DNA of 32,684 bases from an uncultured Francisellaceae bacterium (GTDB lineage Bacteria > Pseudomonadota > Gammaproteobacteria > UBA6186 > Azoamicaceae). The number at the start of each line of letters is the position of its first letter. Position 1 is the first letter of the stretch. The notes below the pieces were generated by a model. It worked only from the letters and a program-made list of their open reading frames with translations. It was not told the origin of the DNA and made no database searches. Both the position numbers and the translations under genes were made by a program. The stretch covers positions 1 to 32,684 of the forward strand of contig CAIVQA010000035.1 in the NCBI GenBank assembly GCA_903907935.1. The letters are read 5' to 3'. Of the stretch, positions 16,112-23,290 are shown in pieces.

Positions 16112-17149
16112 ATGACGGAACATTTAAAACAGAAATTACAGTCGTTATTTACTGAAAAATTGATAAATGTAGAATATTTAAATGCAAATTATGATAATAC
16201 GAATAATGTATATTCTGTTATTACGAACAACGAAAACACCTATATTGTAAAAGCATTAAAAGATATCAATATTAACCGAACTTCTTTTTGGCAGGGATTA
16301 AATTTATTATTTAATAAAACTATAGAAGACTCTATTAATAGTCAAACAGCACTTTCAGATTTTTTTAATCAATGTCAATCAATTCCCACTCAAAAAATTC
16401 CAGTTCCTGTTATTTTACAGTCTGATACTACAAGCAATAATTCTTTAAAAACACCTTATATCCTTATGAGTAAAATGGATGGGGTATCTGTATTACAAGA
16501 TAGTGATGAAGCTGCGTCCATTACTAAAAATGTAGATATTGCCTATCAATTGGGATTTTTTATAGCGAGCATACATGCCCAGCAATTTGAATATTTTGGT
16601 AACATGTCCGAAGAGGGATTACCTCTAAATGAGTTTCCAAATAGATTAGCATCTACTATAAAAAAATTAGGTTCTTCTAGAAAAGCAAGAGAGCATCCAG
16701 AGGTACAACAGTTGTTACCACGCTATATTTCACTAGCTAAAGAGATGGCGCCACCAGAAAGTGCAGGGATAATCATGTTAGATTTGTGGCCAACCCAATT
16801 TCTTCTTGATGAAATTGATAACAATAAATTAGCAGCATTAATTGATCTAGAAAGTTATGTTATAGGACCGCTTGGTTTAGAGTTAGTATTAATAGAACTT
16901 TGGTTAGGACCATTAGGTAAATTTAAAGAAGGATATTTATCTACAGGAACTAAATGGCCAGATTTTGAGAAAGAAAGAGATCTTTATCGTTTCTTTTTAT
17001 ATTTATTGTATGGGTTGCCTGTTGCAGGATTAGATGCGTGCCTAGATTCAAGAGCAAAATTTGCTCAAGGTGATCGAGTAAAAAGTCGGTTAGAAGCACC
17101 TAGGCCACGTCCTAAAGGTTATGGTAGTCCATTTGGTCCTGGGTATTAG
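16112..17149 (+). CDS. APH-like kinase-fold protein with degraded catalytic loop
   Basis: 345 residues that resemble the aminoglycoside/choline phosphotransferase (APH) fold: a beta-rich start with a candidate ATP lysine K47 in YIVKAL, a hinge-like YILMSKMDGVSV (116-127), an IASIHAQQFEYFG helix block, and a catalytic-loop match IIMLDLWPTQFLL (220-232). Where active enzymes have H-x-D-x4-N, this one has Met222, Asp224 and Gln229: the Asp is kept but the His and Asn are lost. A Mg-binding-type LIDLE follows with D245. It may be a weak or altered kinase, or a pseudokinase. The last 20 residues are rich in Pro, Gly and Arg (LEAPRPRPKGYG and onwards), and nearly the same 26 bases recur 1.06 kb downstream. 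Start ATG with only a weak ribosome site. The fold call is moderate; no substrate can be given. Confidence 0.6.
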   Translation: MTEHLKQKLQSLFTEKLINVEYLNANYDNTNNVYSVITNNENTYIVKALKDININRTSFWQGLNLLFNKTIEDSINSQTALSDFFNQCQSIPTQKIPVPVILQSDTTSNNSLKTPYILMSKMDGVSVLQDSDEAASITKNVDIAYQLGFFIASIHAQQFEYFGNMSEEGLPLNEFPNRLASTIKKLGSSRKAREHPEVQQLLPRYISLAKEMAPPESAGIIMLDLWPTQFLLDEIDNNKLAALIDLESYVIGPLGLELVLIELWLGPLGKFKEGYLSTGTKWPDFEKERDLYRFFLYLLYGLPVAGLDACLDSRAKFAQGDRVKSRLEAPRPRPKGYGSPFGPGY

Positions 17150-17169
17150 ATAGATTTAATGCTGTTATC

Positions 17170-18054
17170 TTAAAAATCAGGTTCTGGATCTTTGGACCAA
17201 TCAACGATTTTTTCTCTAGTAAAATCCCATCTATAAAGCCACGAAACCCCAAAAGGAGCATAATAATTATTTGGTTCAGAATAAGCTGGATCTTCTAAAG
17301 CTTGATTTAGGGTTATAAAATTATAACCTAACTCACGAACTATTTTTAATAAGTCTTCTATGGCATATGAGTTAATTAAATTAACGTGCAGAAGCCATGT
17401 ATGCTTAATATTATGATTAAAAATTTTTTTAGATGCAGCCTCATAAAAAGCAAATTTTAATCTGGTATGATCAAGATATTTTTGAATAATTTTTGCTTTG
17501 TTTTTTTGATTGTCAATTAATTGTTGATTAAATTTCCAATCATCTGTGTCGATAGTAACAGGTGCAACAATATATCCTTCTTGTTTTAAAAATTGTTCGA
17601 AAGAAGAACGTATCTTTGGAGTAGCACCAGTATCAAGATAAGGATGCCTAAAATAGCTAAGCTTCAGACCAGCATTTTCCATAAGTTTTTTAGAAATAGT
17701 TGTCCCTTTAATAACATCTTTCTCAAATTCATCAAGCTTAGTGTTACTTAGAAAATTATGAGAATAAGTGTGATTGCCAAGTGTCTGTCCATAATCAATC
17801 CATAATTTAAGGATCGCAGTTTTTTCGGTTGTTTGCTGTTTAATATAGAGCTTACCTTCATTAACAAAACCTATTGCTGGTGCTTTAAATTTATTTAATT
17901 CTTTTAAAATTTTTTCATTAATGATACGCAGTTTTTCAGCAGATTCATTTTGTTGTCCAGGAAGATCATCAAATGTTATGGCTATAGAATTAGCATAAAT
18001 AAATGGACAATAAATTACCAAGAATAAAAAGAATAATATTGTTTTAAATTTCAT
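17170..18054 (-). CDS. secreted polysaccharide deacetylase (NodB-like, CE4)
   Basis: 294 residues. A signal peptide covers about residues 1-22 (KFKTILFFLFLVIYCPFIYA). The metal-dependent deacetylase motifs are all there: TFDD with D29 and D30, H95-T-Y-S-H99, and R136-H-P-Y139. The enzyme should remove acetyl groups from a polysaccharide, possibly peptidoglycan or a surface polymer, in the periplasm or outside; modified peptidoglycan often resists lysozyme, which would fit a host-associated cell. Start ATG with AAAAAAGGA upstream. It stands alone, convergent with the APH-like gene (20-bp gap). Confidence 0.9.
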   Translation of the reverse strand: MKFKTILFFLFLVIYCPFIYANSIAITFDDLPGQQNESAEKLRIINEKILKELNKFKAPAIGFVNEGKLYIKQQTTEKTAILKLWIDYGQTLGNHTYSHNFLSNTKLDEFEKDVIKGTTISKKLMENAGLKLSYFRHPYLDTGATPKIRSSFEQFLKQEGYIVAPVTIDTDDWKFNQQLIDNQKNKAKIIQKYLDHTRLKFAFYEAASKKIFNHNIKHTWLLHVNLINSYAIEDLLKIVRELGYNFITLNQALEDPAYSEPNNYYAPFGVSWLYRWDFTREKIVDWSKDPEPDF

Positions 18055-18108
18055 TTTTAATCCTTTTTTAGAGTATAGTAAACATGAAATATTTTAGAGT
18101 ATTAATCT

Positions 18109-18201
18109 ATGGAGTATATAAATTCTGAATTTCAACAAAATTTATTAGAAGCACCTAGGCTACGTCCTAGATTTTTTGGTCTTGTAACTGCACACAACTA
18201 A
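18109..18201 (+). CDS. possible 30-residue ORF sharing the APH-like tail motif
   Basis: An ATG frame of 30 codons between the deacetylase and vapB genes. Residues 13-20 read LEAPRLRP, and the same stretch ends the APH-like protein (LEAPRPRP). At DNA level 17089-17114 and 18147-18172 differ at only two of 26 bases, and both are read in the same frame. No ribosome site is visible, so this may be a small gene or a remnant of a duplicated gene end. The rest of the 18055-18287 gap shows only the vapB promoter region. Confidence 0.25.
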   Translation: MEYINSEFQQNLLEAPRLRPRFFGLVTAHN

Positions 18202-18243
18202 GCTCCTTATAGCTTTTTAAAAACTAAATATAGACAAACGGAA

Positions 18244-18279
18244 CCATAATATATATAATTAATATATATTTGATTATGG
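18244..18279 (+). promoter_or_regulatory. vapBC promoter with operator-like inverted repeat
   Basis: CCATAAT (18244-18250) and ATTATGG (18273-18279) are perfect inverted arms enclosing an alternating A/T core with TATAAT-like boxes. The right arm runs into the ribosome site GGAG of vapB. This is where VapB-VapC would be expected to bind and repress the operon. Confidence 0.55.
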
Positions 18280-18287
18280 AGCATACG

Positions 18288-18518
18288 ATGAAAACAGCAA
18301 AATTATTTATTAATGGAAATAGTCAAGCCGTTCGTTTGCCAAAAGAATTTAGTTTTCCAAGCGCACCAGAAGTATATGTTCATAAGTGCGGTAATAAAGT
18401 GATATTAGAGCCTATTAACTATTCTTGGGCTTCGTTACGAAAAGGTTTAGCAGAACTTCCAGATAACATAGAAATCTCACGAGAACTGCCAGATTATAGC
18501 AATAAGGAATTATTTTGA
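18288..18518 (+). CDS. vapB: VapB-type antitoxin
   Basis: 76 residues from the ATG at 18288, chosen because GGAG lies six bases upstream; earlier ATG and TTG codons in the same frame lack a ribosome site. The N-terminus KTAKLFINGNSQAVRLPKEF is the classic AbrB-type swapped-hairpin DNA-binding domain of VapB, followed by a C-terminal tail that would wrap the toxin. The stop overlaps the VapC start by four bases. It should neutralise VapC and repress the operon. Confidence 0.93.
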   Translation: MKTAKLFINGNSQAVRLPKEFSFPSAPEVYVHKCGNKVILEPINYSWASLRKGLAELPDNIEISRELPDYSNKELF

Positions 18519-18940
18519 TACGTTATTTGCTAGATACAGATACAATTAGTTATCTCATGAAAAAAGAGCATGAGTTTCATAAAAACATAGTACAAAGATT
18601 GTTAAGCAAGGAGGAAGGAAGTGTTGCTATATCTGTTATTTCTTTGTCGGAAATTTCTGTTGGAATTGAAAGAGGAAAAATAACCAAAGACAAGAAACAA
18701 CTCCTTTTAAAAGCACTCCAAAATATGCTGTCCTCAATTATAGTATTAGAATTTAGTGAAGAATCTGCATGGATATATGGTAACATACGTAGCAATATTA
18801 TTGATTCAGGTCAAGACATAGGGAGCATGGATACTTTAATTGCTGCTCAAGCATTAAGCCAAAAGCTTGTTTTGGTTAGCAATAATTTAAAGCATTTTCA
18901 GCGCATACCACAACTTAAAATTGAAAATTGGACAGAATAG
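18515..18940 (+). CDS. vapC: VapC-type PIN-domain toxin
   Basis: 141 residues of PIN-domain nuclease. The acidic active site is complete: D7 (with D9) in LLDTDTISYL, E46 in SLSEISVG, D106 in GSMDTLIAA, and the polar S-N-N around 122-124 near the end. VapC toxins cut tRNAs or rRNA when free of antitoxin. The start is TTG, overlapping the vapB TGA (TTGA), with AAGGA upstream. It ends 5 bp from the convergent ATPase gene. Confidence 0.93.
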   Translation: MIRYLLDTDTISYLMKKEHEFHKNIVQRLLSKEEGSVAISVISLSEISVGIERGKITKDKKQLLLKALQNMLSSIIVLEFSEESAWIYGNIRSNIIDSGQDIGSMDTLIAAQALSQKLVLVSNNLKHFQRIPQLKIENWTE

Positions 18941-18944
18941 CTCA

Positions 18945-19517
18945 TTATGTAATACACCTACTGTTTATCCAAATTTTAACCTCAGATGCTACTTCATCTA
19001 TTGATAATTTGGTTGTATCTAGTATTTTAAGATCTGCAAGAGAACCCCAATTATTTAGTTTACTCCATCGATTAAAATTTAAGTTTTTCCAATAATCATC
19101 TTTAATTACGTGTTGTTCCCATTGTGGATCTTGATGATGCATTCTAAGCCAAGAAGCCCAATTTAACATATTTTGTTCTATACCATAAGTGTTACGTTGT
19201 CTTAAGCGATTAATTCTTTCAAAATCTGTAACATCCAACAAACAAAAATTAATTTTACTTATTTGTTTAGCGGATGGACATGCTAGTATTTCTCCTAACA
19301 CCATCTGACCAAGTAGACAAACATCTTTATTTTCTTGTAATAATTTTTGTAACCACTTCTCTGTTACTTCCTGGCGCCATTTTTTATCAGCATCATTAGG
19401 TACTCCAATATCATCAAAATCATAAACTATTGTATTCTCTAATGTTTGTTTAAGGGTTTCTATAATAGCTGTTTTACCACTACCACTAGCACCAGCTATG
19501 AAATAAAAATTATTCAT
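18945..19517 (-). CDS. small P-loop ATPase/kinase-like protein, function unknown
   Basis: 190 residues. Walker A is GASGSGKT (9-16) at the very start, followed by a VYDFDDIGVP block and a LLGQMVLGEILACPSA segment seen in a widespread family of small AAA/kinase-like proteins without known function. The size and single P-loop suggest a small-molecule kinase or shape-related ATPase, but no substrate motif can be named. Its ATG overlaps the rsmJ stop (ATGA), so it is translated with rsmJ. Confidence 0.8.
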   Translation of the reverse strand: MNNFYFIAGASGSGKTAIIETLKQTLENTIVYDFDDIGVPNDADKKWRQEVTEKWLQKLLQENKDVCLLGQMVLGEILACPSAKQISKINFCLLDVTDFERINRLRQRNTYGIEQNMLNWASWLRMHHQDPQWEQHVIKDDYWKNLNFNRWSKLNNWGSLADLKILDTTKLSIDEVASEVKIWINSRCIT

Positions 19518-20191
19518 ATAAACGCGATTCTCAACTTTTCAAATTCACGAGGTAAATAAATATCAAATCTATTAGCTTTGCCAATTAAACTAAAATTAGG
19601 CTTTATGTTGCCTAAATTAGCTGAAATTCTTGGTCTTTTTACTACAACGCGGGACTTTGCATGTATTAAGCTAATTTTTAATAGTTCTATATTCTCATTT
19701 TCTGGTTGTTCATCAGTTTTACTAGAAGAATTTATTATATGTTGTAAAGTTTGGATCCGTTTATTTGGGGCAGCAGATTTTTTTTTTGTTGGAAACATTG
19801 GGTCTAAATAAATAATGTCTGGTGAGTATTGATTTTTTTGGACTAATTCTGGAATAATTTTTCTGGAATCGCCAATTAATAAAGTAATATTTTTTACGAT
19901 AGGTGCTAGAAAATTATTATTTTTGGCTTTAATTAGTCCATCTTGTAATAGTTTAGCCATGATCAGGTTTCTTTCTATAGCGTATATTTTGTAATTTAAT
20001 TTAGCTAAAATTAATGAATCTATACCAAAACCACAGGTTGCATCTATTATTTGTATGGGGTCGGTGCTTTTATTGTTAATTTTTATTGCTTTAGCTATTG
20101 CCTCCCCACCCCCGTGCTTTAATCTATAAACAAGAGATGGGTTAGCAAAATCAAAAAAATTTATAAGTTCTGAGCTAGGAATAAAGCGCAC
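19514..20191 (-). CDS. rsmJ: 16S rRNA m2G1516 methyltransferase, N-terminus shortened
   Basis: 225 residues. RsmJ methylates G1516 of 16S rRNA using SAM. Motifs are HGGGEAIAKAI (26-36), the SAM site DATCGFGIDSLILA (50-63), IERN, the YLDPMFP catalytic block (128-134) and RVVVKRP. The protein begins about 43 residues later than E. coli RsmJ relative to these blocks (15 residues before the FDF stretch instead of nearly 60). The start is GTG with no convincing ribosome site and an in-frame TAA two codons earlier. The edge of a MITE-like repeat lies only 7 bp upstream, so the insertion may have cut off the original 5' end and promoter. The catalytic core is whole. Confidence 0.9.
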   Translation of the reverse strand: MRFIPSSELINFFDFANPSLVYRLKHGGGEAIAKAIKINNKSTDPIQIIDATCGFGIDSLILAKLNYKIYAIERNLIMAKLLQDGLIKAKNNNFLAPIVKNITLLIGDSRKIIPELVQKNQYSPDIIYLDPMFPTKKKSAAPNKRIQTLQHIINSSSKTDEQPENENIELLKISLIHAKSRVVVKRPRISANLGNIKPNFSLIGKANRFDIYLPREFEKLRIAFI

Positions 20192-20198
20192 GTTTTAA

Positions 20199-20347
20199 TA
20201 TACTCTTGACTAATGAGTTTTCGGTACTCTAAAAAAATAATTCGCTGAACTCGCCCTGCGCTCAGCAGCGCTAACAGCAGTAGCATGGGGCTCAAACATC
20301 GCTCATTATTTTTTTAGAGTACCGAAAATTCATGTATGATCAGTATA
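20199..20347. mobile_element. MITE-like palindromic repeat, copy 2 (short, subfamily A)
   Basis: 149 bp from TATACT (20199) to CAGTATA (20347), inverted relative to copy 1. The arms pair through TTTTCGGTACTCTAAAAAAA. The centre is subfamily A in reverse (GAACTCGCCC, GCTAACAGCAG). The left tip (TATACTCTTGACTAATGAG) differs from the right and resembles the left tip of copy 5. It lies directly upstream of rsmJ and at the 3' end of the small membrane protein gene. Confidence 0.85.
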
Positions 20348-20350
20348 GCA

Positions 20351-20662
20351 TTATTCGCCCTTATGAGAACAAGATTTACAAGAACGACAAGAACAATGGG
20401 TAACGACCCAATTATATATTATTCCGATTATAAGGCCAAAAATAAACCCTTCAAATAATCCCCACAATAGACCTATAAGGGCACCTTTAAAAGAGCCGCT
20501 TAATCCTACATAAACAGAACTTAATAGGTCTAATAATTGTCCGCCCCAGTCTCCATGAATATTGGATATTGCTAATAAAAATAGCCCAAATCCCCAAGTT
20601 AGCCCGAATGCTACTCCTAATGCACAACCACTTAATTTAATAGCTTGTTTATTCTTTTCCAT
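20351..20662 (-). CDS. small glycine-rich membrane protein, holin-annotated family
   Basis: 103 residues with three hydrophobic stretches (about 10-32, 45-65 and 67-87), rich in glycine, with the repeated pattern G-x-x-x-G-L-x-W-G-x-x-x-G and the block GALIGLLWGLFEGFIFGLIIGIIYNW. This matches short membrane proteins often labelled bacteriophage holin in databases, found outside phages and of unproven function. The C-terminus is unusual: four cysteines in HCSCRSCKSCSH, possibly a metal site. The start has GGAG six bases upstream. It is the only gene between repeat copies 2 and 3, which lie 3 bp and 24 bp away. Confidence 0.7.
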   Translation of the reverse strand: MEKNKQAIKLSGCALGVAFGLTWGFGLFLLAISNIHGDWGGQLLDLLSSVYVGLSGSFKGALIGLLWGLFEGFIFGLIIGIIYNWVVTHCSCRSCKSCSHKGE

Positions 20663-20686
20663 GAGTTTCTCCAGTTATTATATAAA

Positions 20687-20834
20687 TATACTGATCACAC
20701 ATGAGTTTTCGGTGCTCTAAAAAATAAGGAGTGTTGTTTGAGCCTCTTTGACTATAGTTGCTCCTTAATTTTACGAAAGGCGAGTTTCACGACTTATTTT
20801 TTAGAGCACCGAAAACTCATGTGTGATCAGTATA
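20687..20834. mobile_element. MITE-like palindromic repeat, copy 3 (short, subfamily B)
   Basis: 148 bp with near-perfect ends TATACTGATCACACATGAG and its inverse. The arms read TTTTCGGTGCTCTAAAAAA rather than GGTACTC. The centre is the subfamily B sequence (TTGAGCCTCTTTGACTATAG, GCGAGTTTCACG), unlike copies 1, 2, 5 and 6. It lies 14 bp after the ftsY stop and 24 bp before the small membrane protein start, so it may end ftsY transcripts. Confidence 0.85.
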
Positions 20835-20848
20835 TATAATAGCAGATT

Positions 20849-21763
20849 TTATTCATCATCACAGATTGCAGTTATAAATTGCCTTGCATTAAAGTCTTTT
20901 AGATCGTTCATTTTTTCGCCAACTCCAATATAACGAATAGGTATTTGCATAATATTGGCAATAGAAAATACTACCCCCCCCTTTGCTGTACCATCTAATT
21001 TAGTAATTGTTAAGCCACTAATTTTTATAATTTCGTTGAAGCTTTTAGCTTGATTTAAACTATTTTGACCAATAGAAGCATCTATTACTAGCATAACTTC
21101 ATGAGGAGCTGTTGGATCTAATTTTTTTAATACTTTAATGATTTTTTTTAATTCGTCCATTAGATTTTGTTTATTATGTAATCTGCCGGCTGTATCTGCA
21201 ATTAGGATGTCGTATCCCTTGTTTATAGCGAAATTAAAACCATCAAAAATTACTGATGCGCTATCTGAGCCAATTTCTTGTTTAATAACCGGTATATCAA
21301 TTTTATTACCCCAAGATACTAGTTGTTCTATGGCGGCAGCTCTAAAAGTATCGCCGCATGCTAATACTACTTTTTTTCCTAGATTTTTATATATATTTGC
21401 CAATTTCCCAATGGTAGTAGTTTTTCCGGCACCGTTTACTCCTATTAATAAAATCACAAAAGGTTTGTTGTTTTCTGGAATTATTAATGGTACTTCACAA
21501 GGTTGTAAAATATCTAACAAGCAACTAAATAATGTTTTATAAATCAATTTTGGATCGGTAAGTTGTTCCCGAGTTAGTTTTTTGGTGATTTCTAAAATAA
21601 TTTTGTCACAAGTTAGGGTTCCTAAATCTGCTTGTAACAAAATAGCCTCTAGATCTTGCAATAAATTAGGAGAAATACTTTTTTTCCCTAATAAGAGGTT
21701 TTTTAATCCTTCGCTTAAGTAGTTGCGAGTTTTTTGTAAACTAACTTTTAATGTGGTCAACAT
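20849..21763 (-). CDS. ftsY: signal recognition particle receptor FtsY, NG domain only
   Basis: 304 residues from the ATG at 21763; a TTG three codons earlier is the alternative. The GTPase delivers SRP-ribosome complexes to the SecYEG translocon. It has the four-helix N domain (about 1-85) and the G domain: GVNGAGKTTTIGKLA (108-122), DTFRAAAIEQL, DTAGR and TKLDGTAKGG. The long acidic A domain of E. coli FtsY is missing, as in many reduced or AT-rich genomes, and the start keeps only a short amphipathic helix. It is divergent from the first M16 gene, with a long hairpin between them. Confidence 0.96.
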   Translation of the reverse strand: MLTTLKVSLQKTRNYLSEGLKNLLLGKKSISPNLLQDLEAILLQADLGTLTCDKIILEITKKLTREQLTDPKLIYKTLFSCLLDILQPCEVPLIIPENNKPFVILLIGVNGAGKTTTIGKLANIYKNLGKKVVLACGDTFRAAAIEQLVSWGNKIDIPVIKQEIGSDSASVIFDGFNFAINKGYDILIADTAGRLHNKQNLMDELKKIIKVLKKLDPTAPHEVMLVIDASIGQNSLNQAKSFNEIIKISGLTITKLDGTAKGGVVFSIANIMQIPIRYIGVGEKMNDLKDFNARQFITAICDDE

Positions 21764-21824
21764 AATTCTCAAAGTCTTTTAGTTGTTGCTCTAGAGTATA
21801 AAGATATATACTTGATAATCAAGG

Positions 21825-21951
21825 TAGGGAATGTGCACTCCATAAGCTTCCACATTTTGAAATTGACCAGATTAACTTTTCACGCTATTTCTAATTCAAC
21901 TACCTGGTCAATTTACCATAAATGTTACAGCTTATGGAGTGCGCATTCCTA
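21825..21951. repeat. 127-bp long-hairpin element, unrelated to the MITE family
   Basis: The ends TAGGGAATGTGCACTCCAT and its inverse (reading ATGGAGTGCGCATTCCTA) pair, and the pairing continues through AGCTT, ACATTT and AAATTGACCAG/CTGGTCAATTT to a short unpaired centre. Each arm is about 47 bases with only a few mismatches. It shares no sequence with the six-copy repeat. It occupies the ftsY/M16 divergent promoter region and ends 13 bp before the M16 start, so it would be in the leader or promoter of that gene. Only one copy is in the window. Confidence 0.75.
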
Positions 21952-21964
21952 GAGAGTAAGAGCT

Positions 21965-23284
21965 ATGGGTTATATTAAAGTTAAAGAATTTAAATTTTTG
22001 TGTTTGTTATATTTATTATTTTTTATAATAAATACTTCTTATGCTGAAAAATTTAAAGAATATGTTTTAGACAATGGTCTAAAAGTAATTATTAAAGAAG
22101 AACATAAATACCCAGCGGTTTTAGTTCAGCTATGGTATAAAGTAGGTTCTAGTTATGAACGTAGTTCCCAATCTGGTCTTTCTTATTTATTAGAACAAAT
22201 GAGTTCTATAGTTAGTAGCGACCCACATACTGAATATCTTAAAAAACTATTTTTTGAGAAAGGCGGGGAATATAATTCCCGTACCTCTTTAGATTATACT
22301 GTTTATACCCAAATAGCACCACCACAAGAATTAGAGCTTGCTTTAAAGTTAGAATTTAATCGTATGAATAATTTATTATTTGACGATCAAGTATTTTCTA
22401 ATGAAAAAGAAACATTGATAATAAAAAAATCATTAGATGATCAATTTAATAAAAACTTGTTTTTTAGGGATCAACTTTATAAAGCAGCAGATCCCAATTT
22501 TTGGATACATGATGTAGAAGAATTACGAATCAATGATTTACGACAGTGGTATACCAACTGGTATACGCCTAATAATGCAATTTTAATTATAGCTGGGGAT
22601 GTTAAATCAACCGAAGCCTATAATTTAGCGCAACAATATTTTGGTAATATAGCTGCCAGACATGTTAATGTTGGGTTAAATAAAAGTTCATTGCATCCAG
22701 TATTAAAATATAAAAGGTTAGAGATCAAGTTGCCGATTAAGGTACAGCACTTATTTATGGAATATAAAGTTCCTTCTTTAAATACGGCTAAAGAACATTG
22801 GGAACCGTATGCTATAGAAGTTTTAATCCACTTATTAAGCGATGGCAATAGTTGTAGATTCTCTAAATATTTAGTTAGAAATGCTGATCCGGTAGCTTTT
22901 GAAGTTAAGGCTACTTACAATTTGTTTCGAAAACAAGATACTAGTTTACTTTTTTCGGCAATTCCTGTTAGACACAAATTGTTAATGGTTGTAGAAGAAG
23001 CGATTGATCAACAAATCGAAACTTTAAAATCTACTTTAGTTTCAGATCTAGAATTAAAAAATGTTAAAAATAGGATATTAGCAAATAGTGCCTATGAGAC
23101 AGATTCATTACTTGAACAAATGAATAAAATAGGAAGCTTAGAATCTGCTGGGTATAATTTTGGTTTAACGGAACATCGGTTAAAAGAAATTAAAGGTATA
23201 ACTGCTAAGCAAATTCAAGCAGTTGCTAAAAAATACTTAGTTAAAAATTATTTAACGGTAGTATATTTAATGCCAGAGGATTAA
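21965..23284 (+). CDS. M16-family zinc-peptidase homologue, zinc site lost
   Basis: 439 residues with a signal peptide (about 1-27, ending NTSYA). The two M16 half-domains are recognisable: LDNGLKVIIKEEHKYPAVLVQLWYKVGSSYE at the start, then W-Y-x-x-W-Y-x-P-N-N-A and AGDV. Active enzymes carry H-x-x-E-H; here the same position reads Y74-L-L-E77-Q78, and the downstream third ligand (normally in a V-V-x-E-E stretch) reads TLIIKKSL. All three metal ligands are therefore changed, so proteolysis is unlikely. The frame is otherwise intact and full length, suggesting a retained non-catalytic role in the periplasm. It is the first gene of a run with the second M16 gene and rsmD. Confidence 0.9.
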   Translation: MGYIKVKEFKFLCLLYLLFFIINTSYAEKFKEYVLDNGLKVIIKEEHKYPAVLVQLWYKVGSSYERSSQSGLSYLLEQMSSIVSSDPHTEYLKKLFFEKGGEYNSRTSLDYTVYTQIAPPQELELALKLEFNRMNNLLFDDQVFSNEKETLIIKKSLDDQFNKNLFFRDQLYKAADPNFWIHDVEELRINDLRQWYTNWYTPNNAILIIAGDVKSTEAYNLAQQYFGNIAARHVNVGLNKSSLHPVLKYKRLEIKLPIKVQHLFMEYKVPSLNTAKEHWEPYAIEVLIHLLSDGNSCRFSKYLVRNADPVAFEVKATYNLFRKQDTSLLFSAIPVRHKLLMVVEEAIDQQIETLKSTLVSDLELKNVKNRILANSAYETDSLLEQMNKIGSLESAGYNFGLTEHRLKEIKGITAKQIQAVAKKYLVKNYLTVVYLMPED

Positions 23285-23290
23285 TAATTT

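Noticed and set aside
20849..21763. FtsY as a truncated gene because the acidic N-terminal domain is missing
   Set aside because: FtsY with only the NG domain is common and functional in many bacteria; all GTPase motifs are present and the start has no sign of disruption.
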